Made by a program: the position numbers and the translations under genes
Assembly (NCBI GenBank): GCA_014584395.1
Contig: JACTMY010000010.1
Coordinates: 186,001-250,000 of the forward strand
Length of the DNA: 64,000 bases
Source of the DNA: Planctomycetota bacterium
Lineage (GTDB): Bacteria; Planctomycetota; Planctomycetia; Gemmatales; HRBIN36
Reading direction: 5' to 3'
In this document: positions 48,966-58,246 of the stretch, in pieces
How the letters are laid out: every line of letters starts with the position of its first letter
Numbering within the stretch: position 1 is the stretch's first letter
Notes under the pieces: generated by a model
Database searches by the model: none
What the model was told of the DNA's origin: nothing
The model's input: only the letters and a program-made list of their open reading frames with translations

Positions 48966-50234
48966 ATGAAAACTCGTGCACATTTGCTTTTCTTGAGTTG
49001 TTTATTCCTAGGAACCACTTTGATCGGCTCGGAAAAAGTCGATGGACAGGATGCCGCTGGCAGCCCCATCGTCAGCGATGCTCAAGGGAAGGCGATTCTT
49101 GAACGCATGTTGGATACGCTCAAAAAAGCAGAAACGATGAGCTATCAATGCGCCTATCAATGGGCCAGTGATGGCCAAGTTCTCGGCAAAGCGGAATTCG
49201 ACATATGGCTAAAAAAACCTTATCTGGCCCGCATGGAGGCCAAACCGGCCGGCGGTCAAATCACGGGTGTATTAGTAGCGGATGGCAAACAGCTATGGAT
49301 CTATTGGCCGCAAGAGCGGCCTTATTACTCGATGGAGCAGCCGGAAGATCACGCCCGATCAAACAAGCAAGTCTATATGCGCGAGACAATCGACCCCAAA
49401 AAGTTCTCTCTCTCACATAAAGCTCCCCACTTGGGAGCCGGGGCGAGCATGTTGGTTCATCAACCGAGCCGTTTTCATGGCTACGTCGATTCACTCCAAC
49501 CCTATTTTGACGGGGTCCGCTTGGCGGGCACCGAATCTGTTGAGGGTGAAGAATGCGACGTGATCGAAACCAGCTATGCCAAGGGCCAGAGATACCATCG
49601 CATCTGGGTGGCGCGGAAGGATCATTTACCGCGACTCCTGAAAGAAACCATTTATACCACCAAAACGATCACCGTCGAAGAACGCTGGTCGAAGGTGAAC
49701 CTCAATGCCGCGATTCCGGACGAGAAGTTCGCTTGGCAACCGCCGCCGGGGTGGAAAGAATGGCGCATGCCCAGCATTGAAACGGCCCTTTTGCCCCCCG
49801 GAACGCCAGCGGTGGATTTTACGTTTAACTCCGCGGACGGCGGCAAGATCTCCTTATCCGATTACAAGGGCAAAGTCGTCTGGTTGGTCTTCTGGCGAAT
49901 CGGCTGCCCTCCCTGCCGGGTCGAGTTCCCTTATTTGGAAAAGCTCCATCGCCAGCATCGCGGCCAAGATTTGGTGATCCTCGGTTTCAATTCCGTGGAC
50001 GACACTGAATTGACCAAGGAATTCCTCAAACAGCAGGAGATTACCTTCCCCAACATCCTGGACTCGTCTCCCGCCGCTCAAAAAATCAACCTCGAAACTT
50101 ATCAGCGCGGCCTCTTCGCCGTGCCGCTGAATTACATCATCGATCGCGAGGGAAAAATCGCCTATGGGTGGTATGGGTATGAAAAAGATGACCCGCGCCC
50201 ACAAGAGCATTTGAAAAAACTGGGGATTAAGTAA
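48966..50234 (+). CDS. Secreted LolA-like/DUF2092-like domain fused to TlpA-type thioredoxin
   Basis: Signal peptide; beta-rich AEFDIWLKKPYLARMEAKPAGGQITGVLVADGKQLWIYWP; redoxin VWLVFWRIGCPPCRVEFPYLEKLHRQH; NYIIDREGKIAYGWYGY. Confidence 0.85.
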   Translation: MKTRAHLLFLSCLFLGTTLIGSEKVDGQDAAGSPIVSDAQGKAILERMLDTLKKAETMSYQCAYQWASDGQVLGKAEFDIWLKKPYLARMEAKPAGGQITGVLVADGKQLWIYWPQERPYYSMEQPEDHARSNKQVYMRETIDPKKFSLSHKAPHLGAGASMLVHQPSRFHGYVDSLQPYFDGVRLAGTESVEGEECDVIETSYAKGQRYHRIWVARKDHLPRLLKETIYTTKTITVEERWSKVNLNAAIPDEKFAWQPPPGWKEWRMPSIETALLPPGTPAVDFTFNSADGGKISLSDYKGKVVWLVFWRIGCPPCRVEFPYLEKLHRQHRGQDLVILGFNSVDDTELTKEFLKQQEITFPNILDSSPAAQKINLETYQRGLFAVPLNYIIDREGKIAYGWYGYEKDDPRPQEHLKKLGIK

Positions 50235-50688
50235 CCACTTGATCTGAGGTTTTCGATGCGTCGGCCGGCTGATCGGTGCGCTGCGCTGCTCGTTGCCATT
50301 GGATCAAGCTCGCGGCCATCAGCAGCACCATGGCCCCCAGCCACAAGTGGCATCCTATCAAGATGTCTCGGCCCAGAATTAACCAGCCGCTTAAGGTGAT
50401 GGCGATCATGCAGCTAATCAGGCTCAGCCGATACCAGCGAAGCATCAGCAGCAAAACGGCCCCCCAGTAGAATGGGTTGGACAGCCACATGGGCATGGGA
50501 AAGGGCTCTTCCGGGCCGAGGGCGACCATGGCCTTGAAGCTATGGCCGAATGCTTCATAGCCTGTCATCCTGCTCGTCTCGGTCGGCTGGCCGTTGGAGC
50601 GGCGCTTCAGGTCCATGACCGGCAAGAAAAAGGAAACGGCATAAGCGAGCAGAGAGACGACCAATAGCACGTTGGGAAGAGACCGCAT
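50227..50688 (-). CDS. Small hypothetical integral membrane protein
   Basis: Several hydrophobic segments (VLLVVSLLAYAVSFFLPVMDL, YWGAVLLLMLRWYRLSLISCMIAITLSGWLIL, LWLGAMVLLMAASLIQW). Confidence 0.6.
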   Translation of the reverse strand: MRSLPNVLLVVSLLAYAVSFFLPVMDLKRRSNGQPTETSRMTGYEAFGHSFKAMVALGPEEPFPMPMWLSNPFYWGAVLLLMLRWYRLSLISCMIAITLSGWLILGRDILIGCHLWLGAMVLLMAASLIQWQRAAQRTDQPADASKTSDQVVT

Positions 50689-50710
50689 GGCAAGCTCCTA
50701 AAGGCGAGAA

Positions 50711-50977
50711 TTAGTCGCCTCGCGAAGAGGGATCCTTCGGAGCGGGCAGCCGCGATCGAAGCTGGCGAATTTCCTCCGTATTCGCTTCGACGGCTTTTTG
50801 CAATTCAACGATCTGCAATTGCAAACCACGGATTTGCCCTTCCAATCCCTTGCCGCTGTATCCCCCAAAAAAAATGACAATCATCGCAATCAAAATCAAA
50901 GTCCCACACCCCAAACTAACTTCTTGTCCGCGCACCAATCTCACTTTCGGCGGTTTGTCAATTTCAGTACTCATCAA
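50711..50977 (-). CDS. Small TM plus coiled-coil hypothetical protein
   Basis: GTLILIAMIVIFFGGYSG then EGQIRGLQLQIVELQKAVEANTEEIRQLRSRL heptad-like region. Confidence 0.5.
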   Translation of the reverse strand: MMSTEIDKPPKVRLVRGQEVSLGCGTLILIAMIVIFFGGYSGKGLEGQIRGLQLQIVELQKAVEANTEEIRQLRSRLPAPKDPSSRGD

Positions 50978-51178
50978 ATTTCCCCCTTCGAAATGCTACT
51001 TCGGTTTCAATTTCCAAGTCATCTGAGCCTTGATCTACTGATCATGCCTTGCAACGAAATCGCCACAGGCCATTCTAAGCTGCCTGCGATTCGATCTCTA
51101 CATCCATTTCCAGGGCTGTCTAATCTTCCAAATCCCTATAAGATAAAGGCGTTATACGATGGTGAGCAGGGGTATATC

Positions 51179-51451
51179 ATGAGCTTCGAATTGAATGAAA
51201 ACCTCAAGCAAGAATGGACCGATCAATTCGTGGAAGTAGACGCCAGCCGTCCGGAGTTGAAGCGCTTTGAGGGCTTGGTCGGCCGGGTCGTGACCGTGAA
51301 TTGGAATCAACGCTGCCTCGTCGATTTCGCCGATGGCGCCTGGTATGACATCGCCCCCGCTTTCTTGCGCAAGGTGGAATCGGAAGAAGCGAAAAAGAAA
51401 TTCGACGCCACGGCGAACACGGCCCAGCCATTACCCTCGCGCCAGAGCTAA
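51179..51451 (+). CDS. Small hypothetical protein, possible SH3/KOW-like fold
   Basis: MSFELNENLKQEWTDQFVEVDASRPELKRFEGLVGRVVTVNWNQRCLVDFADGAWYDIAPAFLRKV; the long upstream part of the ORF looks non-coding. Confidence 0.65.
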   Translation: MSFELNENLKQEWTDQFVEVDASRPELKRFEGLVGRVVTVNWNQRCLVDFADGAWYDIAPAFLRKVESEEAKKKFDATANTAQPLPSRQS

Positions 51452-51470
51452 TCATTGATTCACGCCTATC

Positions 51471-51504
51471 GATCCTAGCCCAAGCTGCTAGGATCGTTTG
51501 TTAT
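51471..51504 (+). terminator. Possible intrinsic terminator
   Basis: GATCCTAG / CTAGGATC 8 bp inverted repeat (51471-51478, 51488-51495) followed by GTTTGTTATT; T-tract is imperfect. Confidence 0.5.
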
Positions 51505-51699
51505 TGAGAGCGTTAATTCCTGAATGATGACACGATAAGCTATAGGGTACTTGACCCTTTATCGCCGCTACTCATCGTGCAACGCGATCGATAGCCATCC
51601 TTGCGTCAAGACGAGCTTCAATGATCGTGACAGGTTTCTCTGGCGACCTGGATTAAGAGAGCGTTATAATGTGCGACATTCAAGCACCGTGAGGAATCC

Positions 51700-52545
51700 G
51701 TGCCAGAACTACCCGAAGTGGAAACCGTTATTCGGTCGTTGCGGCCCCAACTCGTGGGACAAAGGATGGGCCGCGTCCAATTCGTGGGACAACCGCTGCG
51801 CCGCCCCTGGAAGCCCGCCTGGAGCCGGGCTTGCTTCGGTTTGTGCATCCAATCCATCGAACGGCGCGGCAAATGGATTCTGCTCAATCTAACCTCGGAT
51901 CGCTGCCTGATCGTGCATCTGGGGATGACGGGCCGATTATTGGTCGCAGATCGGCGGACCCAGCGGCCAGCCCATACCCATCTGCTTTTTGATTTGCCCT
52001 CCGATCGGCAGGAGATGCGGTTCATCGATCCGCGCCGTTTCGGTTCGGTCACGCTCTCGACCCAAACCGAGCGGAATCGCTTTTTGGGTCGAGCAGGACT
52101 TGGTCCTGAACCTTGGCAGTTGGCGGATCGCGAGTGGCGGCAAGCCCTCCGCCGATCGCGACGGAGCCTCAAGGCGATCCTCCTCGATCAACGAATCGTT
52201 GCGGGTCTAGGCAATATTTACGCGGATGAGTCGCTTCATCAGGCCCGACTCTCGCCTCTCTTGCGCGGCTGCGACGTGACGCAAGCCCAGGCACGACGGC
52301 TGCGCCTGGCGATCCTGAACGTCTTGGAGCGCGCGATCCAGCTTCATGGATCCACCATTCGCAATTTTTACTATGGCGAGAGCGAAACGGGCGACTATCA
52401 AAAAGAATTCCGCGTTTACGATCGAGCGGATCAGCCGTGCCGTCGTTGTCGATCGACCATCCACTGCATGCGCTTGGCCGGCCGCAGCACGCACTTTTGT
52501 CCCCAGTGTCAAATGAAACCCAAGGTGGATCAGCGGACGAGTTAG
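51700..52545 (+). CDS. mutM: Formamidopyrimidine-DNA glycosylase (GTG start)
   Basis: MPELPEVETVIRSLRPQLVGQRM; LDQRIVAGLGNIYADESLHQARLSPL; zinc finger CRRCRSTIHCMRLAGRSTHFCPQCQ. Confidence 0.96.
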   Translation: MPELPEVETVIRSLRPQLVGQRMGRVQFVGQPLRRPWKPAWSRACFGLCIQSIERRGKWILLNLTSDRCLIVHLGMTGRLLVADRRTQRPAHTHLLFDLPSDRQEMRFIDPRRFGSVTLSTQTERNRFLGRAGLGPEPWQLADREWRQALRRSRRSLKAILLDQRIVAGLGNIYADESLHQARLSPLLRGCDVTQAQARRLRLAILNVLERAIQLHGSTIRNFYYGESETGDYQKEFRVYDRADQPCRRCRSTIHCMRLAGRSTHFCPQCQMKPKVDQRTS

Positions 52546-52551
52546 GGAACG

Positions 52552-54177
52552 ATGTCCTATCGGGCTTTCAAACGATTACTCGGCGAAACCTCGCTGGAAC
52601 GCAAATGCCGCTTCCTGTTTGGCATGGCCACGCTGCTGCTCATCACGGCCAGCTTTTGGGTCTATGCCTGGTACACTGAGGACGTGGCGTATCAGCAGGC
52701 GGAAGCCGCCGCCCGACTCGTTGCCGTTCATGCCCTGACTAAGGCCCACGTTCGTACGAAACTGCCCGCGGATTGGCAGGCCCTGCTGGAGACGCTGCCG
52801 CGAGATTATTTGCCGGACGATGCCGAGTTCGACGATGAAATCATCACTCACCAATCCAAAAGCGAAGAGAAGCAGCGCATCTTTCAGCAAGTCAAGGAAC
52901 TCAGCCCGACTGACGTCTTCGTGGGGCCGATCTCCTCAACTGACCGCACCTATTATTTCGCCCTCAGGGCCGATCGCGCCTGTTTGAAATGCCATCAAAC
53001 GCTGCAGCCCGGCCTTCAGGAACACGACCTGCTCGGCGTCGCCAGCATCAAGCTGCCCAATAAGGAATTGGAAAACAGCATTCACCGCAACCGTGCCTTG
53101 CTCATCAGCACCGCGTTCGTGTCGGCCTTGCTCCTCATGGCGGGCAGCTACTTGATCGTCCGCTATGTGATCGTCAAGCCCGTGAAGCATCTCAAAGACG
53201 TGAGCGACGCCATCTCACATGGCCAGCTCAACATTCGCAGTGAAATCCAAACCGGCGATGAATTCGAAGATTTGAGCCACGCTTTTAATCGCATGCTCCG
53301 CCACCTGGTCAGCATGCAGGATCAATTGCGGAAGGTGAATAGCGACCTGGACAACAAAGTCGATGAACTGGCCCAGGCCAACATGGCCCTTTATTCGTCG
53401 TATCAATTGAAAAGCGACTTCCTGGCCACCATGAGCCACGAATTGCGCACGCCGCTCAACAGCATCCTGGGGTTCAGCGATCTCCTACTCTCGCAAGCCT
53501 TGAACGACAAGCAACGCAAGTGGGTGGAAAACATCCACGGCAGCGGCAAGCATTTGCTTGGACTGATCAACGACATCCTCGACCTGGCCAAGATGGAAGC
53601 GGGGAAAATGCAACTCCGCGTCGAGGAGTTCAGCGTCCGCGACGTTTGCGAGGGGCTGATGGCCCTGTTTCGGCCTCAAGCGGACCCAAAAAACATTCAA
53701 TTGGAATGCAAGATCGACCCTGGCCTCCCGCCGGTGCAACAGGACCCCAACAAGCTGCAGCAAATTCTCTGGAATTTGCTTTCCAACGCGGTGAAGTTCA
53801 CCCCCGAAGGAGGGCGCGTCGTCCTGCAAGCGGACACGGATGGCATGCACATCATCCTTTCCGTGACAGACACGGGGGTGGGCATCGCCGCGGAGGATCA
53901 GGAAATCATCTTCGAGAAGTTCCGCCAGGGCAGCAGCACCCTCACTCGCGAGCACGCCGGAACCGGTCTGGGACTCTCCATCGTCCGCGAAATGGCCAAG
54001 CTCCTGGGCGGTGACGTCCGCCTACAAAGCGAACTGGGCCGCGGCAGCACGTTCACCGTCACGTTGCCGCTCCATCTGCATGCGGAGGCCAAACTCGGAG
54101 CGGACCTGATGCCCCCTGCGCTCACGGCGCCCTCTCGTGATATTCGGCTCTTCGGTTCCCCCACGACGACCCATTGA
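52552..54177 (+). CDS. Sensor histidine kinase with DUF3365/Tll0287-like heme-binding sensor, HAMP, HisKA and HATPase domains
   Basis: YYFALRADRACLKCHQTLQPG (CxxCH); HAMP after YVIVKPVKHLKDV; MSHELRTPLNSILGFSDLLLS; NLLSNAVKFTPEGG; DTGVGIAAEDQEIIFEKFRQGSS; GTGLGLSIVREMAKLLGGDV. Confidence 0.92.
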   Translation: MSYRAFKRLLGETSLERKCRFLFGMATLLLITASFWVYAWYTEDVAYQQAEAAARLVAVHALTKAHVRTKLPADWQALLETLPRDYLPDDAEFDDEIITHQSKSEEKQRIFQQVKELSPTDVFVGPISSTDRTYYFALRADRACLKCHQTLQPGLQEHDLLGVASIKLPNKELENSIHRNRALLISTAFVSALLLMAGSYLIVRYVIVKPVKHLKDVSDAISHGQLNIRSEIQTGDEFEDLSHAFNRMLRHLVSMQDQLRKVNSDLDNKVDELAQANMALYSSYQLKSDFLATMSHELRTPLNSILGFSDLLLSQALNDKQRKWVENIHGSGKHLLGLINDILDLAKMEAGKMQLRVEEFSVRDVCEGLMALFRPQADPKNIQLECKIDPGLPPVQQDPNKLQQILWNLLSNAVKFTPEGGRVVLQADTDGMHIILSVTDTGVGIAAEDQEIIFEKFRQGSSTLTREHAGTGLGLSIVREMAKLLGGDVRLQSELGRGSTFTVTLPLHLHAEAKLGADLMPPALTAPSRDIRLFGSPTTTH

Positions 54178-54265
54178 TCGGTTCGATCCATTCATGCCGA
54201 GGGCTCCGACTCGCCACTGGCGCCATCGCCGCCAATCGGCTCAAGTCAAGCGGCCGCGCAGGTCG

Positions 54266-55231
54266 ATGTTGATGATTGGCCCCGAGGAGACGCCGATCAT
54301 GATCACCCCCGCCGCGCCGGTTTCCAAACCACTCCGCGAATTGCAAGGCGATATCAAAGCCTTCCGCCATTATCTCCAGACGGAGCGGGGGCTAGCGGCG
54401 AACACGCTCTTGGCTTATGGTCGCGATCTCGAGCATTTCGTGGAATGGTTTGTCGGTAAAAAGCTCAACGACCATCTCAACTTGTCCGTGACCGACTTTT
54501 CCGGATTTGTGCAGTTCCTAAGAGAAAAAGAGCTGTCTCCTCCGAGCGTGGCCCGGCATCTCGTGGCCTTGAAGGTCTTCTATCGCTTCCTCAAGCTGGA
54601 AAACCGCGTGTCTGATGCGCGCGTCGAACTGTTGAGTTCGCCCAGTTTATGGGATCGTGTGCCCCACGTGCTCAGCCCTGATGCCATCGATCGGCTGCTG
54701 CATGCCCCCTTGCCCAAGGACCGCTTTTATCTCCGCGATCGAGCCTTATTGGAATTGCTGTACGCCTCGGGAGCCAGAGCCTCGGAAGTCGCTCATCTCA
54801 AACTGGCGGATCTTTTCCTCGATCAAGGCTTCTGCCGGTGTCATGGCAAAGGGAACAAACATCGCATCGTGCCCCTGGGACGCGCCGCCGTCAAGTCGGT
54901 ACGGTCCTATCTCGATGAGCAGCGGCCGCATTTGCTCAGGGGCCTGGCCGAGGCGCCTTGGGTTTTCGTGAGTCGAGGCGGGAAACCGTTGTCGCGGGTC
55001 ATGATTTGGCGGCTGGTTCGGAAGTATGCTCTCATGGCGGGATTGGCTGGCAAGGTTAGCCCGCATACGCTGCGGCACAGCTTTGCCACGCATTTGCTCG
55101 AGGGGGGAGCGGACTTGCGCGTCGTTCAGGAATTGCTTGGCCATGCCAACATCAGCACGACGCAAATCTACACGCACGTCGACCGCAAGAGGCTCAAGCA
55201 ACTCCATCAAAACCACCATCCCCGGGCATGA
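54266..55231 (+). CDS. XerC/XerD-type tyrosine recombinase
   Basis: FRHYLQTERGLAANTLLAYGRDLEHF; LLYASGARASEVAHLKLADL; VSPHTLRHSFATHLLEGGADLRVVQELLGHANISTTQIYTHV. Start uncertain (54266-54299). Confidence 0.93.
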   Translation: MLMIGPEETPIMITPAAPVSKPLRELQGDIKAFRHYLQTERGLAANTLLAYGRDLEHFVEWFVGKKLNDHLNLSVTDFSGFVQFLREKELSPPSVARHLVALKVFYRFLKLENRVSDARVELLSSPSLWDRVPHVLSPDAIDRLLHAPLPKDRFYLRDRALLELLYASGARASEVAHLKLADLFLDQGFCRCHGKGNKHRIVPLGRAAVKSVRSYLDEQRPHLLRGLAEAPWVFVSRGGKPLSRVMIWRLVRKYALMAGLAGKVSPHTLRHSFATHLLEGGADLRVVQELLGHANISTTQIYTHVDRKRLKQLHQNHHPRA

Positions 55232-55279
55232 GGGTCATGCAGCCGGGGATGATGCGCCTCTCGATCTATTTTGCGCGGA

Positions 55280-56194
55280 TCACCACGCATCGGGCGACAT
55301 GCCGGGATCGTGACTATGGGGAGCGAACGAACTAAGCAACCGCGGAGCCACCTTGGAGTTCGAAGGTTTCCAATCTTGCGGCAAGCTGGGTGAATCCGGG
55401 AAATGACGAACGACGCGGCGCTGCCAAGTCACGGCATTGTCCAATTCAATCTTGCTGCCCAGACCCATCACGTTTGAGGCGAAGGTCGACCCTTCACCAT
55501 AACACGCATTGCCCGATCCCCCCGTGATGCAAGCGGGAAGCTGCTGCACCTCGCCGATGTGGCGCTGGCCAATGCAGTGCCCCACTTCATGGACCACGGT
55601 GTAAAACATCGATTTTGATCCCGATGAGCTAAAGCTCGCCGACAACGTGTCCACGTGATCCCAGAGGGTCATATGCGAGCGAAAGCCCAAGGGTCCCGAA
55701 CTTTTGTCCGGCAACCGCACGACGCGAACTTTGATGTGGGCCTTGGAGGCGTCCTTCGTGCGTTCGCAGCGGAAGCGGCACCAAATGTTGGCGCGATGCG
55801 TCGTTTTGGCGGCCCCCAACGGCCAATCCAAGCCGTGGACATAGTCCGGCGTCTTCAACCATAATTTGCCATTGCCCGCGTAACCATTCCAATAGTGATT
55901 GGCTTGCCAAACGGCCGATCGGCAGAACTCATCGAAAACGTTGCTGCTGGGCCATTCCACGATCTTGAATTCCGCCCCACCCACGTCCTTGATTTTCATG
56001 CTGCTGGGCGTCCCATAGACGTCATCATCTTCCCAGGTGACGGCATGGAAGAGAATGCGGAGTGTAATGGTCAATTCCGCGTTGGTTTGCCCGTTGACCA
56101 TGCTCGTGGCCAAACAGGAATCGAAATGGGGTTTGTCCAACTGTTCATTTCCGAGATTGTTATTCGTCTTGTAGATGTTCTTGATCAAGCCCAT
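55280..56194 (-). CDS. Metzincin-like zinc protease candidate without signal peptide
   Basis: VVHEVGHCIGQRH fits HExxHxxGxxH; downstream SNVMGLGSKIE is a plausible Met-turn; N-terminus MGLIKNIYKTNNNLGNEQ is not hydrophobic. Confidence 0.65.
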   Translation of the reverse strand: MGLIKNIYKTNNNLGNEQLDKPHFDSCLATSMVNGQTNAELTITLRILFHAVTWEDDDVYGTPSSMKIKDVGGAEFKIVEWPSSNVFDEFCRSAVWQANHYWNGYAGNGKLWLKTPDYVHGLDWPLGAAKTTHRANIWCRFRCERTKDASKAHIKVRVVRLPDKSSGPLGFRSHMTLWDHVDTLSASFSSSGSKSMFYTVVHEVGHCIGQRHIGEVQQLPACITGGSGNACYGEGSTFASNVMGLGSKIELDNAVTWQRRVVRHFPDSPSLPQDWKPSNSKVAPRLLSSFAPHSHDPGMSPDAW

Positions 56195-56284
56195 GATAGT
56201 TCCTCGCTGAATGACAGAATGAATGAACTTATGAGGGTAATGACACGGCCAGTCACAATCGAAACAAAATCGGGCTAGGAGAAG

Positions 56285-57070
56285 TCAATTTTTCTGACAT
56301 GGCGACGCATCCCAGCCGTCATAAAGGCCTTGCGTCTCCTCGGCCGCGACAATCAGTTCATCCACCTGGTCATGGATCGTGGCCGCATCCACCGGACCAA
56401 GACGCTCGATCTCCAGGAGAATGGAATGGGGCTCTTCCTGTTCGCGTAAAGGCGACCGTTCATCGTCGCCTGGCTGAATGATGCGAACGGTCCGGTAGCC
56501 CCATTCCGCCACCTTGCGGATGCAAGCTTCGCAATCATCCATGGTTTGAAAGAGCAACCAATGGTGGACGGGGCGAGGACGCTCCAAGTCGTCGCCTTGT
56601 TGCCGCAATTGTTCGATCTTTTGCTCATTAAAAAGGTGCTGCATTTCCAGCGGCGAGGGATAAAGAAAGTCGCTGTAATAAAGCCATCCCGGATCGTTCT
56701 CCCACTCTGCCACGAAATCATGGCCGGGCAGTTGCAGCATGCGCTGCCGCAGATCTTTTTCAATTGCTGGCTGAACGTCGGGCATGTAACTGAACAACTG
56801 CCACTGTCCCTCATGGATGACCCAGCCCACCACGCGCGCGGCGAAATCGCTCTCCCAATGCCGCTTGAGCTGCATGCAGAATAACTGCAGCCGATCGGCT
56901 TCCGCTTCTCCGGGCAAGCCGTCTTCGTCGGGTTCCTTGATCTCAAGGGCAACGATCAAGAGATGGGGGCGATTGGCGTCGGGCGCATCGACCAGCGCGT
57001 CCATGTCGACTCTAAACAGCGCGGGTTTCTCATCAATGGCGCTTTCGTAACTTACCCAACCTGACAGCAA
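56285..57070 (-). CDS. DUF695-like domain fused to RraB-like domain
   Basis: N-terminal part KPALFRVDMDALVDAPDANRPHLLIVALEIKEPDEDGLPGEAEADRLQLF; C-terminal part LFNEQKIEQLRQQGDDLERPRPVHHWLLFQTMDDCEACIRKVAEWGYRTVRI resembles RraB. Confidence 0.6.
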   Translation of the reverse strand: MLSGWVSYESAIDEKPALFRVDMDALVDAPDANRPHLLIVALEIKEPDEDGLPGEAEADRLQLFCMQLKRHWESDFAARVVGWVIHEGQWQLFSYMPDVQPAIEKDLRQRMLQLPGHDFVAEWENDPGWLYYSDFLYPSPLEMQHLFNEQKIEQLRQQGDDLERPRPVHHWLLFQTMDDCEACIRKVAEWGYRTVRIIQPGDDERSPLREQEEPHSILLEIERLGPVDAATIHDQVDELIVAAEETQGLYDGWDASPCQKN

Positions 57071-57081
57071 GGGACGACCTC

Positions 57082-58179
57082 CTAGAATCCCAATGGCCGA
57101 AAATCGACCATGCTCGGTTCGAGGTTCCCCTTGTGCACGGACCAGGGGCGGTTCAATGACTCCGCCTGCTGTTTCAAGGCCTGAATGATTTTGGTTTTCA
57201 CTTGCAAGGCTTCGTGGTCCAGTAGTTTCAAGCCCATGAGACTCGTCCCTTCAATGAGGGTCGTCCCCAGGATCGGTTCCTCACGCTTTTTTTCCTGTCC
57301 ACGCTGGCTGCCTGCAATCCAGTTCCAAAATTCCCGAGAGGGTCGATCATTCTCGCCAAATACCCCATGGAGCGGCATGGGTTTAAGGCGCAGTTGGCTG
57401 AACCATCTTTGAATCAGTGCTCCTTCGACGCGGTCCATCCCTAGCCGATCCGTCATGGAAACCCAAATCGCCCCGGCCAGGTCGTCTCCTTCATACCGAT
57501 CAATGCGGCCCAACCGAACGCTTGAAACGTCCATAGGTCTTTGCGCGTCCTGTAATTCATTGGTCATCCACAGCGTCCCCAGCAGGGCGGCCTGTTCGAA
57601 GCCGATCAGAAAAAGGGCATGGGAATGACAACGTCTGTCATTATTTTGCAGATTCATCCACACCTTGATCGCCACGAGATCATTGACCAGATGCAGCCAA
57701 TCGTAACGGCTCATGAATTCCTGATTGTCGATTTTGGTCGACTTGATTTGGTTCGGCGTACGCGGCGTATGCTGCGACCAGAATTTTTCGGCATCGATGG
57801 CCTTACTGTCGCCGTAGCCGCGGAAATCGAAGGTAATCACGGCAAAGCCGGCTTTGCGCAGCTCCTCGGGCCACAAACCGAAATCGCGCCGGCTCGCATG
57901 GGCTTTACCAGGTCCGATGGGATGGAGCAGCACGACGCAAGGCGCCACGAGACGCCGTGTATCAGGAGCCGGGTAAAAGTCCCCCGCCAGGGTGACGCCA
58001 TCCGCAGTTTCGCAAGTGAACGTCTCCGCCGGGGGCCAAGTCGTCGGTTGAGGCGGCTGATCATCGGTCCAACCCTGCCAACTCAGAGTCAGCATGATGA
58101 GCACCGCCAAGCCAGGCATGATCGATCTTCCAGACAGGCTCCATGCTCGCAAGGCAAACGTCGGGTTGATCGTCATGGG
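57082..58179 (-). CDS. Secreted alpha/beta hydrolase-like protein
   Basis: Hydrophobic N-terminus; ETADGVTLAGDFYPAPDTRRLVAPCVVLLHPIGPGKAHASRRDFGLWPEELRKAGFAVITFDFRGYGDS; internal ATG at 58179 preferred. Confidence 0.75.
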   Translation of the reverse strand, partial: PMTINPTFALRAWSLSGRSIMPGLAVLIMLTLSWQGWTDDQPPQPTTWPPAETFTCETADGVTLAGDFYPAPDTRRLVAPCVVLLHPIGPGKAHASRRDFGLWPEELRKAGFAVITFDFRGYGDSKAIDAEKFWSQHTPRTPNQIKSTKIDNQEFMSRYDWLHLVNDLVAIKVWMNLQNNDRRCHSHALFLIGFEQAALLGTLWMTNELQDAQRPMDVSSVRLGRIDRYEGDDLAGAIWVSMTDRLGMDRVEGALIQRWFSQLRLKPMPLHGVFGENDRPSREFWNWIAGSQRGQEKKREEPILGTTLIEGTSLMGLKLLDHEALQVKTKIIQALKQQAESLNRPWSVHKGNLEPSMVDFRPLGF

Positions 58180-58246
58180 GATTCCTTCCACACAGAAGTC
58201 AGAATCGTTAATGCACTCTGATCTTAAGGATGCATGGGGGGGTGGG

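Noticed and set aside
51642-51670. TATAAT at 51665-51670 upstream of mutM as a promoter
   Set aside because: The -10 match is perfect, but the best -35 (TGGCGA, 18 bp spacer) is poor.
54266-55231. Tyrosine recombinase as an integrase of a prophage or integron
   Set aside because: Sequence looks like housekeeping XerC/XerD; no att repeats, phage genes or gene cassettes were seen nearby.
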